A stretch of 7,654 bases of DNA. It comes from Clostridia bacterium. Its GTDB lineage: Bacteria > Bacillota > Clostridia > Christensenellales > Borkfalkiaceae. A model generated the notes under the pieces. It made no database searches, was not told the origin of the DNA, and saw only the letters and a list, made by a program, of their open reading frames with translations. Shown piece after piece: positions 1-7,528 of the stretch (the stretch's first letter is position 1; the number at the start of each line of letters is the position of its first letter). The stretch lies in assembly GCA_017646555.1 (NCBI GenBank), contig JAGCMG010000064.1:1-7654 (forward strand), written 5' to 3'. The position numbers were made by a program, and so were the translations under genes.

Positions 1-1
1 A

Positions 2-2191
2 TATGGCGAATTACAAATCGTAACGGCTGCAACAAACATGTTTGAAGGCGCGCTCGTTCCTGTTGCGCTTGACGGATCAACGCTTTTTAGCGGTGATAAA
101 ATTCATAACGGCAAACTTCGTGGCGTTGAATCACAAGGTATGTTTTGTTCAGGCGAAGAATTAGGTATTAACGACGATTTTTATCCTGGCGCAAGCGTTA
201 ACGGTATTTTAATTTTTAACGAAGATTATCCACTTGGTGAAGAAGTTAAGACCGTTTTAGGCATTGAAGACGTTATTTTTGATATCAACGTTACTGCTAA
301 CCGTCCTGACTGCAATTCTATTTTAGGTATCGCAAGGGAAGTTGGTGCCGTTTTAAATAAAAAGGTTAAAGAACCTGACTTAACTTTCGTTGCTGACGAA
401 AATCTTTCTACTAAAAACACTATAAAAGTTACTAATACTGCAAGTGACCTTTGCCCAAGATATATGGCTCATTTAGTTAAAGATATTAAAATCGGCGAAT
501 CACCATTATGGTTAAAACGTAGATTATTTTCAGCAGGTCTTCGTTCAATTAGCAATATCGTAGATATTACGAACTTTGTTTTACTTGAAATTGGTCAACC
601 TATGCACGCGTTCGATTTAGCCGACTTAAACGGCGCAGAAATCAACGTTAGACGCGCTGTTGACGGTGAAAAAATCGTTACACTTGATGAAAAAGAATTC
701 GATTTAACTAATAATAACCTTGTGATTTGTGACGCTGAAAAACCTGTTGCATTAGCAGGCGTTATGGGTGGTTTAAATAGTGAAATTAAAGAAACCACTA
801 ATAATATCGTATTTGAATGCGCTAAATTTGCAAGAGATAGTATTAGAAAAACTTCAAGAGCATTAGGGCAAAGAAGTGATTCTTCGTCAAGATACGAAAA
901 GGGCATTGACGCTAACTCTGCAGAAGTAGGGTTAAAGCGTGCTCTTAACTTGATTTATTCACTTAAAATCGGTACTATCGCCTGTGATAATTACGACCTA
1001 TTATTTGAAAAGATTGAAAACAAGGTTATTAAAACAACTATTGATAAAATTAACGGCGTATTAGGTATAACCGTTCCAACCGAAGTTATCATTGATACAT
1101 TGCAAAGATTAAACTTTAAAGTTGTTGTTGACGGCAACGATATTACAGTAACTGCACCGTTATATCGTGACGATATTGAAGATTACCCTGATATTGCAGA
1201 AGAAGTTATTAGAGAATACGGCTATGAACATATTGAACCGACTTTACTTAAAACTTCGGCTATCACTATGGGTGGCTTTAATAAAGAACAACTTGAAATT
1301 GAAAACTTAAAAACCCTTTTAACTGGTTTTGGCTTTAATGAAATTATCACTTATTCGTTCGTTTCGGAAAAGGAATACGATACTTTCGGTTTTGATAAAA
1401 CTAACGACGAATATCGTTTCATTAAAATCAAAAACCCGTTAGGCGAAGATTTATCGGTAATGAGAACTTCACTTTTACCGTCTATGTGTAGAATAATTGC
1501 AGGCAATATCACAAGGAAAAATCTATCGGGTAGACTTTTTGAGTTCGCTAAAATTTATAAACCGAAATCTTTACCACTTGTTGAATTACCGGAAGAAAAA
1601 GCAGTGTTATCATTAGGTTTATTTGGCGCTGACGAAGATTATTTTACCATTAAAGGCGTGGTTGAAGGTGTTTTAGATGCATTTGCGTTTGGTAAAAAAG
1701 TTAATTATGTTCCATGTGATTTAGCGTGCATGCACCCAGGTAGAAGCGCTTATATATTAATCGACGGTAAAAAAGTTGGTTATTTTGGCGAACTTATGCC
1801 GACTATTGCTTCCGATATGGACATTGATAAAAAGGTATACGTTGGCGAAATTTATTACGACGAATTAAGAAATTTCTTTGATGATAAAATCGTGTTTAAA
1901 CCAATTTCTAAATTCCCAAGCATTGAAAGGGATTTAGCAGTAACGGTAACTGATGCAACTTCTTGGCAAGATATCGTTTCAGTAGTAGAAGAAGTTGGCG
2001 GTAACCTTTTAGAAAGCGTTAAACTTTTCGACGTATATAAGGGCGACCAAATTGAAAGTGGCAAAAAGAGTGTTGCGTTCAACTTATTATTTAGCGCTAA
2101 CGACAGAACTTTAAGCGTTGAAGAAATTGACGCAAAAATAGCAAAAATCTTAAAAGTATTGCGTGAAAAATTAAACGCTGAATTAAGATAA
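2..2191 (+). CDS. pheT: Phenylalanine--tRNA ligase beta subunit, 5'-truncated by the window edge
   Basis: This is the beta chain of the cytoplasmic alpha2-beta2 enzyme that charges tRNA-Phe with phenylalanine. The frame is open from base 2, so the ATG at 38 is internal; 729 residues are visible. Compared with the roughly 800-residue Bacillus protein, about 70 N-terminal residues are missing. Domains in order: the rest of the EMAP-type tRNA-binding domain (to about nt 280, with GKLRGVESQGM), a linker with NVTANRPD, the B3/B4 editing domain (about 480-1000, with GQPMHAFD, GVMGG and RYEKGID), the B5 domain (about 1030-1240), the catalytic-like core (about 1270-1850, with MRTSLLPS and MHPGR), and the C-terminal FDX-ACB anticodon-binding domain (1895-2188). 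The His of MHAFD and the Glu codon at 815-817 probably correspond to known Tyr-editing residues, so proofreading looks intact. pheS would be expected just upstream. An intrinsic terminator follows the stop. The identification is secure. Confidence 0.97.
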   Translation, partial: YGELQIVTAATNMFEGALVPVALDGSTLFSGDKIHNGKLRGVESQGMFCSGEELGINDDFYPGASVNGILIFNEDYPLGEEVKTVLGIEDVIFDINVTANRPDCNSILGIAREVGAVLNKKVKEPDLTFVADENLSTKNTIKVTNTASDLCPRYMAHLVKDIKIGESPLWLKRRLFSAGLRSISNIVDITNFVLLEIGQPMHAFDLADLNGAEINVRRAVDGEKIVTLDEKEFDLTNNNLVICDAEKPVALAGVMGGLNSEIKETTNNIVFECAKFARDSIRKTSRALGQRSDSSSRYEKGIDANSAEVGLKRALNLIYSLKIGTIACDNYDLLFEKIENKVIKTTIDKINGVLGITVPTEVIIDTLQRLNFKVVVDGNDITVTAPLYRDDIEDYPDIAEEVIREYGYEHIEPTLLKTSAITMGGFNKEQLEIENLKTLLTGFGFNEIITYSFVSEKEYDTFGFDKTNDEYRFIKIKNPLGEDLSVMRTSLLPSMCRIIAGNITRKNLSGRLFEFAKIYKPKSLPLVELPEEKAVLSLGLFGADEDYFTIKGVVEGVLDAFAFGKKVNYVPCDLACMHPGRSAYILIDGKKVGYFGELMPTIASDMDIDKKVYVGEIYYDELRNFFDDKIVFKPISKFPSIERDLAVTVTDATSWQDIVSVVEEVGGNLLESVKLFDVYKGDQIESGKKSVAFNLLFSANDRTLSVEEIDAKIAKILKVLREKLNAELR

Positions 2192-2203
2192 ATAAAAAAT
2201 ATT

Positions 2204-2235
2204 AAAAAACGGAAGAAATCTTCCGTTTTTTCTTT
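2204..2235 (+). terminator. Intrinsic terminator after pheT
   Basis: A perfect inverted repeat: six A and CGGAAG (2204-2215), an AAAT loop (2216-2219), then CTTCCG and six T (2220-2231), continuing into CTTT. The 12-bp stem, of which 6 bp are the A:T extension, and the T tract starting 12 nt after the pheT stop are typical of Rho-independent termination. The A run on the 5' side makes the structure nearly symmetrical, so it could also stop transcription from the other strand, although no - strand gene is seen here. It separates pheT from the mutS2 operon. Confidence 0.93.
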
Positions 2236-2267
2236 GAAAAATTATAAAAATATAGTATTATTATAAT
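2234..2267 (+). promoter_or_regulatory. Candidate promoter for the mutS2-thiI operon
   Basis: The gap between the terminator and mutS2 is very AT-rich and holds two overlapping possibilities. A perfect TATAAT lies at 2262-2267, but no -35 box is seen 16-18 nt upstream of it, and its predicted start (about 2273-2274) falls only 3-4 nt before the mutS2 ATG. Alternatively TTGAAA (2234-2239) is 16 nt from TATTAT (2256-2261), predicting a start near 2268 and a leader of about 9 nt. The TTGAAA box overlaps the end of the terminator T tract. A promoter is expected here because a strong terminator precedes the operon; which boxes are used is inference. Confidence 0.45.
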
Positions 2268-2276
2268 ATAAAGACT

Positions 2277-4637
2277 ATGATAACAGCAAAAACCTTAAAA
2301 GCGCTTGAATTCGATAAGATTTTAAAAGCAGTTTCTTCGCACGCGTCACTTGACGAATCTAAGGAAATTATTTTAAATCTTTCGCCATTAGAAACGGTTG
2401 AAGATGTTAAACTAAGCGTTAAAAAAACTGAAGAAGCGTATAAGTTATTATTTACGCATAACGCAAATAAAGTTCCGTATTGCGCAAGCATTACGGACGC
2501 TTTAACGCGCGCAGAAAAAGGTTCAACCTTATCAATGGGTGAACTTTTAGAAGTTGCGTCAAACTTACAGTCGGCACGTATTGTTAAAAACAATATCAAA
2601 AGCATAACCGATAGTGAAATCGTTTATTTAAGGGAATTTGCTAACAATTTATTTGAACATCAAATTTTTGAAAAGGAAATAACTTCAAAAATCCTTTCGG
2701 AAGACAGTATGAGTGATACTGCATCACCTCGTCTTGCGTCGATTAGAAAAAGAATTCGCGAACTCAATATTAAAATTAGGGACAAACTTAATTCGTATAT
2801 TAGGGGGTCGAATAAATATTTACAAGATAACGTTGTGACTATGCGTATGAACCGTTACGTTATTCCTGTAAAAAGTGAATATAAAGGTATGGTAAAAGGG
2901 TTTGTTCATGACCAATCGTCGTCAGGCTCAACCGTTTTTATTGAACCTGAACAAGTTATTGAATATAACAATGAACTAAAAACTGCTTATATTGACGAAA
3001 GCGCTGAAATTTATCGTATTTTACAAGAATTAACGACTTCGGTTGCAGGTATTTCAAAATCGCTTAGATGGAATAACGAACTTTTAACTGAAATAGATAT
3101 TTCATACGCAAAAGCTGATTACGCATTAAAAACGCGTTCGTCGTTGCCAAGATTAAATACTAACGGTAATATTAATTTAAAAAGAGCGCGTCATCCGTTG
3201 ATTGACGATAAAAAGGTTATACCTGTTAGCGCTTCGTTAGGGAAAGACTATAACTTTTTATTAGTTACAGGCCCAAACACGGGTGGTAAAACGGTTACCT
3301 TAAAAATAGTCGGGTTATTTACCGTAATGGCTTTATCGGGCTTATATATTCCTTGTGAAGAAGAAAGTGAAGTAGCGTTTTTTACTCAAATTTTCTGCGA
3401 CATTGGTGATGAACAAAGTATCGAACAAAGTTTATCGACCTTTTCTTCGCATATGAAAAATATCGTTGAATTTTGCGAAAATTTGTCAAGTTCAACGCTT
3501 GTTTTACTTGACGAATTAGGCGCAGGCACCGACCCTGACGAAGGTAGCGCGCTTGCATTAGCCGTAATTGAAAAACTTTTAGATAATAACGCTTACGGTA
3601 TTATTACAACCCACTATTCGCGCTTAAAAGAGTTTGCGTTTACCGATAAACGCATTGAAAATGCATCAATGGACTTTGATATTAAAACTTTGCGACCGGT
3701 TTATAAACTTAATATCGGTATACCGGGTAGTTCAAACGCAATTGAAATTTCAAGGCGATTAGGTCTTAATGAAAGTATAGCAAAAAGGGCAACTGAACTT
3801 CTTTCGGATAATAAAATTTCTTTTGAAAAAATCCTTAAAAAAGCCGAAGAAACACGTCAACACGCTGAAAAACAAGCCGACGAAATAGAAAAAATTCGTC
3901 AAGATAAAATAAACGAACTTGAATTTATTAAAAAAGAGCGTGAAAGTGTTTCGGCTGAAAAAGAAAAAATTACTTCGCTTGCTAAACAACAAGTTAAGAA
4001 AATTGTTTCCGAACGACTTATGGAAGCAGAGGCGATTGTTAGTGAACTTGAAGAAATTTTCCGTTTAGCCGAACTTGAAGGCGGTGCTTTAATTAAAGCG
4101 CGTACTTTAAGAAATAAACTTGCTGACAGTAAGTATTTGGAAGAAGAATTGCCGTTAACACCGTATGAATTAAAGGCTATAGACCTTTCAAAATTATCTA
4201 TCGGTGATAAAGTCTACGTCAAATCATTTAACGGTGAGGCGATAGTTAACGATATAAACCTTAAAAAAGGCAAAGTTGAAGTGCTTTTCGGTAGCATTAA
4301 AGCAACCGTTTTAGCAAACGATATTTTTAATCAAACCAAGCCTAAAAAAGAAAAAAATTCGCCAAAAATAAATAAATCAGTTATAAGGGAAGCCCCTAAA
4401 ACCGAAATAAACATTTTAGGCTTAACAGTTGATGAGGGTGTTATTGAAGTTGAAAAATTTATTGACACAGCAATCGTCAACAATATTGAAGAAATAAGGA
4501 TTGTACACGGCACGGGGACAGGTAAATTAAGAAACGGTATTAGGGAATACTTAAAAACTAATAAAAACGTTTCGGAATTTAGACAAGGTCGCTACGGCGA
4601 AGGTGAAGCCGGCGTTACCGTGGTAAAATTAAAATAG
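2277..4637 (+). CDS. mutS2: MutS2 family ATPase with C-terminal Smr domain
   Basis: A 786-residue MutS2, normal in length for the family. MutS2 proteins lack the mismatch-recognition domain of MutS1; family members are reported to bind branched DNA and limit recombination, and in Bacillus subtilis to bind collided ribosomes. Residues 1-320 form the core/clamp region, with a SSSGSTVFIEP motif at 214-224. The ATPase follows: Walker A GPNTGGKT (332-339, Lys338), signature STFSSHM (387-393), Walker B LVLLDELG (408-415, Asp412-Glu413) and switch His446 in TTHYSRLK. About 505-600 is a charged coiled coil, about 640-683 looks like the KOW-type segment, and 710-786 is the Smr domain with VHGTGTGKLR. 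The usual LDLRG of Smr reads INILG (711-715). The start is chosen because MITAKTLKALEFDKIL matches family N-termini; there is no Shine-Dalgarno sequence. First gene of its operon; the next start is 1 nt after its TAG. Confidence 0.96.
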   Translation: MITAKTLKALEFDKILKAVSSHASLDESKEIILNLSPLETVEDVKLSVKKTEEAYKLLFTHNANKVPYCASITDALTRAEKGSTLSMGELLEVASNLQSARIVKNNIKSITDSEIVYLREFANNLFEHQIFEKEITSKILSEDSMSDTASPRLASIRKRIRELNIKIRDKLNSYIRGSNKYLQDNVVTMRMNRYVIPVKSEYKGMVKGFVHDQSSSGSTVFIEPEQVIEYNNELKTAYIDESAEIYRILQELTTSVAGISKSLRWNNELLTEIDISYAKADYALKTRSSLPRLNTNGNINLKRARHPLIDDKKVIPVSASLGKDYNFLLVTGPNTGGKTVTLKIVGLFTVMALSGLYIPCEEESEVAFFTQIFCDIGDEQSIEQSLSTFSSHMKNIVEFCENLSSSTLVLLDELGAGTDPDEGSALALAVIEKLLDNNAYGIITTHYSRLKEFAFTDKRIENASMDFDIKTLRPVYKLNIGIPGSSNAIEISRRLGLNESIAKRATELLSDNKISFEKILKKAEETRQHAEKQADEIEKIRQDKINELEFIKKERESVSAEKEKITSLAKQQVKKIVSERLMEAEAIVSELEEIFRLAELEGGALIKARTLRNKLADSKYLEEELPLTPYELKAIDLSKLSIGDKVYVKSFNGEAIVNDINLKKGKVEVLFGSIKATVLANDIFNQTKPKKEKNSPKINKSVIREAPKTEINILGLTVDEGVIEVEKFIDTAIVNNIEEIRIVHGTGTGKLRNGIREYLKTNKNVSEFRQGRYGEGEAGVTVVKLK

Positions 4638-4638
4638 T

Positions 4639-5241
4639 ATGAACGAGTTTTTTGAAGAAGTTGTTCCACTTGTGAATAACAAAAAAGCGCTAAAAAAACG
4701 TGCGATTTATAAGTATATTTCAATTATAGGCATAGTTTTTGCCATAATTGGTTTATTTATCGCGCCTGTAATTCCAACAAAAAATGGTATTTTTGATTGT
4801 TCAAATCCAATCAATTTACTTAACTATTTGTTTTTGTTTTTATATTTTGGAACTTTTATTTTTATCGCTGTGTTTTTTGGTAAAAAAAGCAATAAAACAA
4901 TTTGCGAATACGATTATATTATTTCGGGTGATAATGTAGCGTTTACGGCAGTTTACAACGGTTCTTCGCGTAAAGTTTTAAATCGAGTTTCCCTAAAAAG
5001 TATATATAAATTAGGTAAAATTGATAGCGATTCTTATAAAAAAATTGTTGCTAACCCAATGGTTAAAACTTATGATTTTACCGTTAATGAAACCCCTTGT
5101 GAAAGTAAAAAGTTTTTCTATTTAGCGTATAAAAATTCACTTGAACACGCAGTATTACACGTTGAATGTGACGAAAAATTCATTATTGCAATTATTAAAA
5201 GCAACGGAAAAGACGTTGTTGAAGAAGGGTACGGTAAATGA
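4639..5241 (+). CDS. Two-helix membrane protein of unknown function, DUF6106-like
   Basis: This 200-residue protein has a basic N-terminal stretch (KKALKKR, 15-21), two hydrophobic helices at about 24-45 and 57-80, a short loop between them, and basic residues just after helix 2 (KK at 82-83, K86). The charge pattern predicts both ends in the cytoplasm, leaving a soluble domain of about 115 residues (86-200) inside. There is no signal peptide cleavage site. Cysteines are at 54, 89, 154 and 177, with no obvious metal motif. The CEYDYIISGDNVAF segment followed by a basic SSRKVLNRVSLKSI stretch resembles, from memory, the YEY-type start of the Bacillota family DUF6106; this is a moderate match I could not test. 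The gene starts 1 nt after the mutS2 stop without a visible Shine-Dalgarno sequence, suggesting reinitiation, and its TGA overlaps the next ATG. Function is unknown; the location implies co-expression with the tRNA-thiolation pair. Confidence 0.88.
   Translation: MNEFFEEVVPLVNNKKALKKRAIYKYISIIGIVFAIIGLFIAPVIPTKNGIFDCSNPINLLNYLFLFLYFGTFIFIAVFFGKKSNKTICEYDYIISGDNVAFTAVYNGSSRKVLNRVSLKSIYKLGKIDSDSYKKIVANPMVKTYDFTVNETPCESKKFFYLAYKNSLEHAVLHVECDEKFIIAIIKSNGKDVVEEGYGK
5224..5229 (+). promoter_or_regulatory. Ribosome binding site for the cysteine desulfurase
   Basis: GAAGGG lies 8 nt before the ATG at 5238, within the coding sequence of the upstream membrane protein. It is a partial Shine-Dalgarno match and supports this start, which also gives the canonical MIYLDNAATT N-terminus. 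Confidence 0.55.
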
Positions 5242-6365
5242 TTTATTTAGATAACGCTGCAACAACAAAACCGTCTAAAACGGCATTAAGTAATGCGGAA
5301 AAATTTAATGACGAATTATTTTTTAATCCATCTGCTTTATACGCTAACGGAATTTATAATAGTAGCGAAATAAAAAAGTCAAAAGATTATATTTTATCAA
5401 GTTTAGGCGCGCTTAATCACGAAGTGATTTTTAATTCTTGTGGCTCTGAAAGTGATAATCAAGCAATTTTTTGCGCCAAAAAGCGTGGCGTGTTTGTAAC
5501 AAGTTTAGGGGAACACGCCGCCGTTTATCAATCGTTTTTAGCACTTAAAGATAAAGGTATTAAAACAGAATTTGTTCCGTTAACACCAAAAGGTGTAATC
5601 GACGAAGAATATTTATATAAAATCGTTAGAGAAAATAAAGATATTTCGTTTATTTCAATCGTTCACGTAAATAATGAAACAGGCGCGATAAACGATATAA
5701 ATAAAATAGCAAAAACCGTCAAAAGTATCAATAAAGATATAGTTTTTCATAGTGACGGCGTTCAAGCGTATGGAAAATTATATTATAAACTATCGCCTGA
5801 AATTGATTTATATTCAATAAGCGCGCATAAAGTTAACGCATTAAAAGGAACGGGCGCGTTAATTAAGAAAAAAGGCTTAAATTTATCACCGTTAATTTAT
5901 GGTGGTGGACAAGAAAACGGGTATAGAAGTGGTACTGAAAATATATTCGGTATTAAAGTTTTTGAGTTTGCGTCAAGAGAAAAGTTTGCTAATATTAAAG
6001 AAAACTATAAAAGAGTTTTAGAACTTAAAAAAGCGTTTTTATCGAACTTAAATTTAGAAAACTTTACGGTAATTTCTAATGAAAATTCTTCGCCATATAT
6101 TTTAAGCGTTTCGGCAAACGGCCTTAAAGGTGAAGTTTTAACACACACGCTTGAAAAGGATGAAATTATTGTTGGTAATGGCTCAGCTTGCTCATCAAAA
6201 CACCGTTTTAGTAGAGTTTTGTCGGCTATGGGCTATAATAACGAAGTTTTAGACGGGGTAGTTAGAATAAGTTTTTCGATAGATACCACTATGGACGAAG
6301 TTGTTTTTGCCTCACAAAAATTAAATTCAGCAGTAGAAAATCTTAAAAAAATAATGAAAGGTTAA
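5238..6365 (+). CDS. Cysteine desulfurase, NifS/IscS family, paired with ThiI
   Basis: A 375-residue class-V aminotransferase-fold, PLP-dependent enzyme that removes sulfur from L-cysteine, leaving a persulfide on its own cysteine and releasing alanine. The family landmarks are all present: YLDNAATT (3-10), GSESDN (69-74), the EHAAV histidine (His93), NNETG (145-149), HSDGVQ (171-176), the PLP Schiff-base lysine in SAHK (Lys198), RSGTEN (230-235) and the catalytic cysteine in GSACSS (Cys318). The GSACSS context fits the group I (NifS/IscS) type rather than SufS. Its ATG overlaps the upstream TGA (ATGA), and thiI starts 2 nt after its stop. In Bacillus subtilis the desulfurase beside thiI, NifZ, supplies sulfur to ThiI, so that role is the best inference here, rather than general Fe-S assembly. 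No scaffold gene (iscU/sufU) is adjacent. No symbol is given because the subfamily name is not fixed by sequence alone. Confidence 0.95.
   Translation: MIYLDNAATTKPSKTALSNAEKFNDELFFNPSALYANGIYNSSEIKKSKDYILSSLGALNHEVIFNSCGSESDNQAIFCAKKRGVFVTSLGEHAAVYQSFLALKDKGIKTEFVPLTPKGVIDEEYLYKIVRENKDISFISIVHVNNETGAINDINKIAKTVKSINKDIVFHSDGVQAYGKLYYKLSPEIDLYSISAHKVNALKGTGALIKKKGLNLSPLIYGGGQENGYRSGTENIFGIKVFEFASREKFANIKENYKRVLELKKAFLSNLNLENFTVISNENSSPYILSVSANGLKGEVLTHTLEKDEIIVGNGSACSSKHRFSRVLSAMGYNNEVLDGVVRISFSIDTTMDEVVFASQKLNSAVENLKKIMKG
6357..6361 (+). promoter_or_regulatory. Ribosome binding site for thiI
   Basis: AAAGG sits 6 nt before the ATG at 6368, overlapping the last codons of the desulfurase gene. 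This is the best-spaced Shine-Dalgarno match in the operon and fixes the thiI start. Confidence 0.6.
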
Positions 6366-6367
6366 GT

Positions 6368-7528
6368 ATGGATAAAGTAATTATAATTCGTTTTTGCGAA
6401 ATAGGTTTAAAAGGCAAAAACCGTAGATATTTTGAAAATATGTTAATAAGCAATATCAAACAATCATTAAAAGATATCGATTATACTTTTTTGGAACTTC
6501 ATAATCGTTACGTTATTTCTGATTTTGACGAAATGGATTTTGATATTATTTGCGATAAACTTAAAAAAATCGCTGGTATTCATAATTTTTCCGTTGCAAG
6601 CGTTGCTAAAAACGATATCGACGACATAGAAAAAACAGTTTTATCGGTTGTTGCTGAAAAACAAGGCACTTTTAAGGTTGAAACTAACCGTGCTGAAAAG
6701 AATTTTCCAATGATTTCAACCGAAGTTTCACGCTATTTAGGTGGTAAAATTTTAGCAAACTACGCTAAAAACTTAAAAGTTAACGTTAAAAACCCTGATT
6801 TTATAGTAAACGTTGATATTCGTGAAGACGGACAAACTTTTATCTTTACTGATTCAATTAAAGGTATCGGGGGTATGCCTGTCGGCTCTGCTGGCCGTGG
6901 GTTATTATTGATTTCGGGTGGTATCGATAGTCCTGTTGCAGGCTATTTAACGGCTAAACGCGGGATGAGAATTGATGCATTACATTTCCAAAGTTTTCCA
7001 TATACGGGGGAGGCTGCTAAGCAAAAAGTTATCGATTTAGCAAAAATCGTTTCAGAATATAACGGCGGTAGACTTAATCTTCACGTCGTTAGTTTTACAA
7101 AAATTCAAGAGGCAATCCACGAAAACTGCCCAGAATCCTTTATGATAACTATGATGCGCCGTTTTATGATGAGAATTGCTGAAAGATTATCTAAAAGAAT
7201 AGGCGCACAAGCAATTATTACAGGTGAAAGTTTAGGTCAAGTTGCAAGCCAAACTATTGAAAGCATAACTTCATCAAACTCAGTAGTAACAATGCCTGTT
7301 TTACGTCCACTTATTATGATGGATAAAATCGACATTATCGACATTTCGGAAAAAATCGGCACTTATGAAACTTCAATTTTACCTTATGAAGACTGTTGCA
7401 CGGTGTTTTTACCTAAATTCCCTGCAATTAAGCCCGACTTAAATAAAGTTTTAGATGCTGAAAGCAAACTTGACGTTGATGCTTTAATTAATGAAGCGAT
7501 GGCTGATATCGAAATTATAAGATTATAA
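6368..7528 (+). CDS. thiI: tRNA 4-thiouridine synthase ThiI (no rhodanese domain)
   Basis: ThiI uses ATP to adenylate U8 of tRNA and inserts sulfur to make 4-thiouridine, a near-UV sensor; in some bacteria it also feeds thiamine thiazole synthesis. The 386 residues show an N-terminal ferredoxin-like part (1 to about 60, opening with IIIRFCEIGLKGKNR), a THUMP RNA-binding domain (about 61-165), and a PP-loop ATPase domain (about 175-386) with SGGIDSPVA (183-191), a conserved RRFMMRIAERL stretch (264-274) and TGESLGQVASQT (285-296). The protein ends where E. coli ThiI continues into a rhodanese domain, as in Bacillus homologues, which take sulfur directly from a partner desulfurase; such a gene is immediately upstream. 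Cys343-Cys344 in YEDCCT are candidates for the sulfur-handling cysteine (inference). Last gene of the operon; its TAA directly abuts the stop codon of a convergent gene. Confidence 0.97.
   Translation: MDKVIIIRFCEIGLKGKNRRYFENMLISNIKQSLKDIDYTFLELHNRYVISDFDEMDFDIICDKLKKIAGIHNFSVASVAKNDIDDIEKTVLSVVAEKQGTFKVETNRAEKNFPMISTEVSRYLGGKILANYAKNLKVNVKNPDFIVNVDIREDGQTFIFTDSIKGIGGMPVGSAGRGLLLISGGIDSPVAGYLTAKRGMRIDALHFQSFPYTGEAAKQKVIDLAKIVSEYNGGRLNLHVVSFTKIQEAIHENCPESFMITMMRRFMMRIAERLSKRIGAQAIITGESLGQVASQTIESITSSNSVVTMPVLRPLIMMDKIDIIDISEKIGTYETSILPYEDCCTVFLPKFPAIKPDLNKVLDAESKLDVDALINEAMADIEIIRL

Noticed and set aside
38..40. ATG at 38 as the pheT start codon
   Set aside because: The same frame is open back to base 2 and reads YGELQIVTAATN, which matches PheT tRNA-binding domain sequence; the gene is cut by the window edge.
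595..906. Reverse-strand open frame inside pheT (103 codons)
   Set aside because: It lies opposite strongly conserved PheT editing-domain codons and has low-complexity hydrophobic/Ser composition; it is a shadow. The same applies to the shorter reverse frames at 226-420, 1855-2082 and 4331-4513.
237..2000. Recurring GAAGAAGTT blocks in pheT (about 239, 1199, 1989) as a repeat
   Set aside because: They encode Glu-Glu-Val with the preferred codons of this genome and have no regular spacing or flanking similarity.
2261..2605. Reverse-strand open frame (114 codons) over the mutS2 start and promoter region
   Set aside because: It is antisense to the conserved MutS2 N-terminus, resembles no protein I know and would end inside the candidate -10 box.
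3759..3992. Reverse-strand Phe-rich frame
   Set aside because: It is the antisense of the Lys/Glu-rich coiled coil of MutS2; Phe richness is the expected mirror of AAA/GAA codons.
5238..5241. TGA possibly recoded as Trp, joining the membrane protein to the desulfurase
   Set aside because: The two genes are in different frames at the ATGA overlap, Trp is encoded by TGG elsewhere, and the desulfurase begins with its canonical N-terminus.
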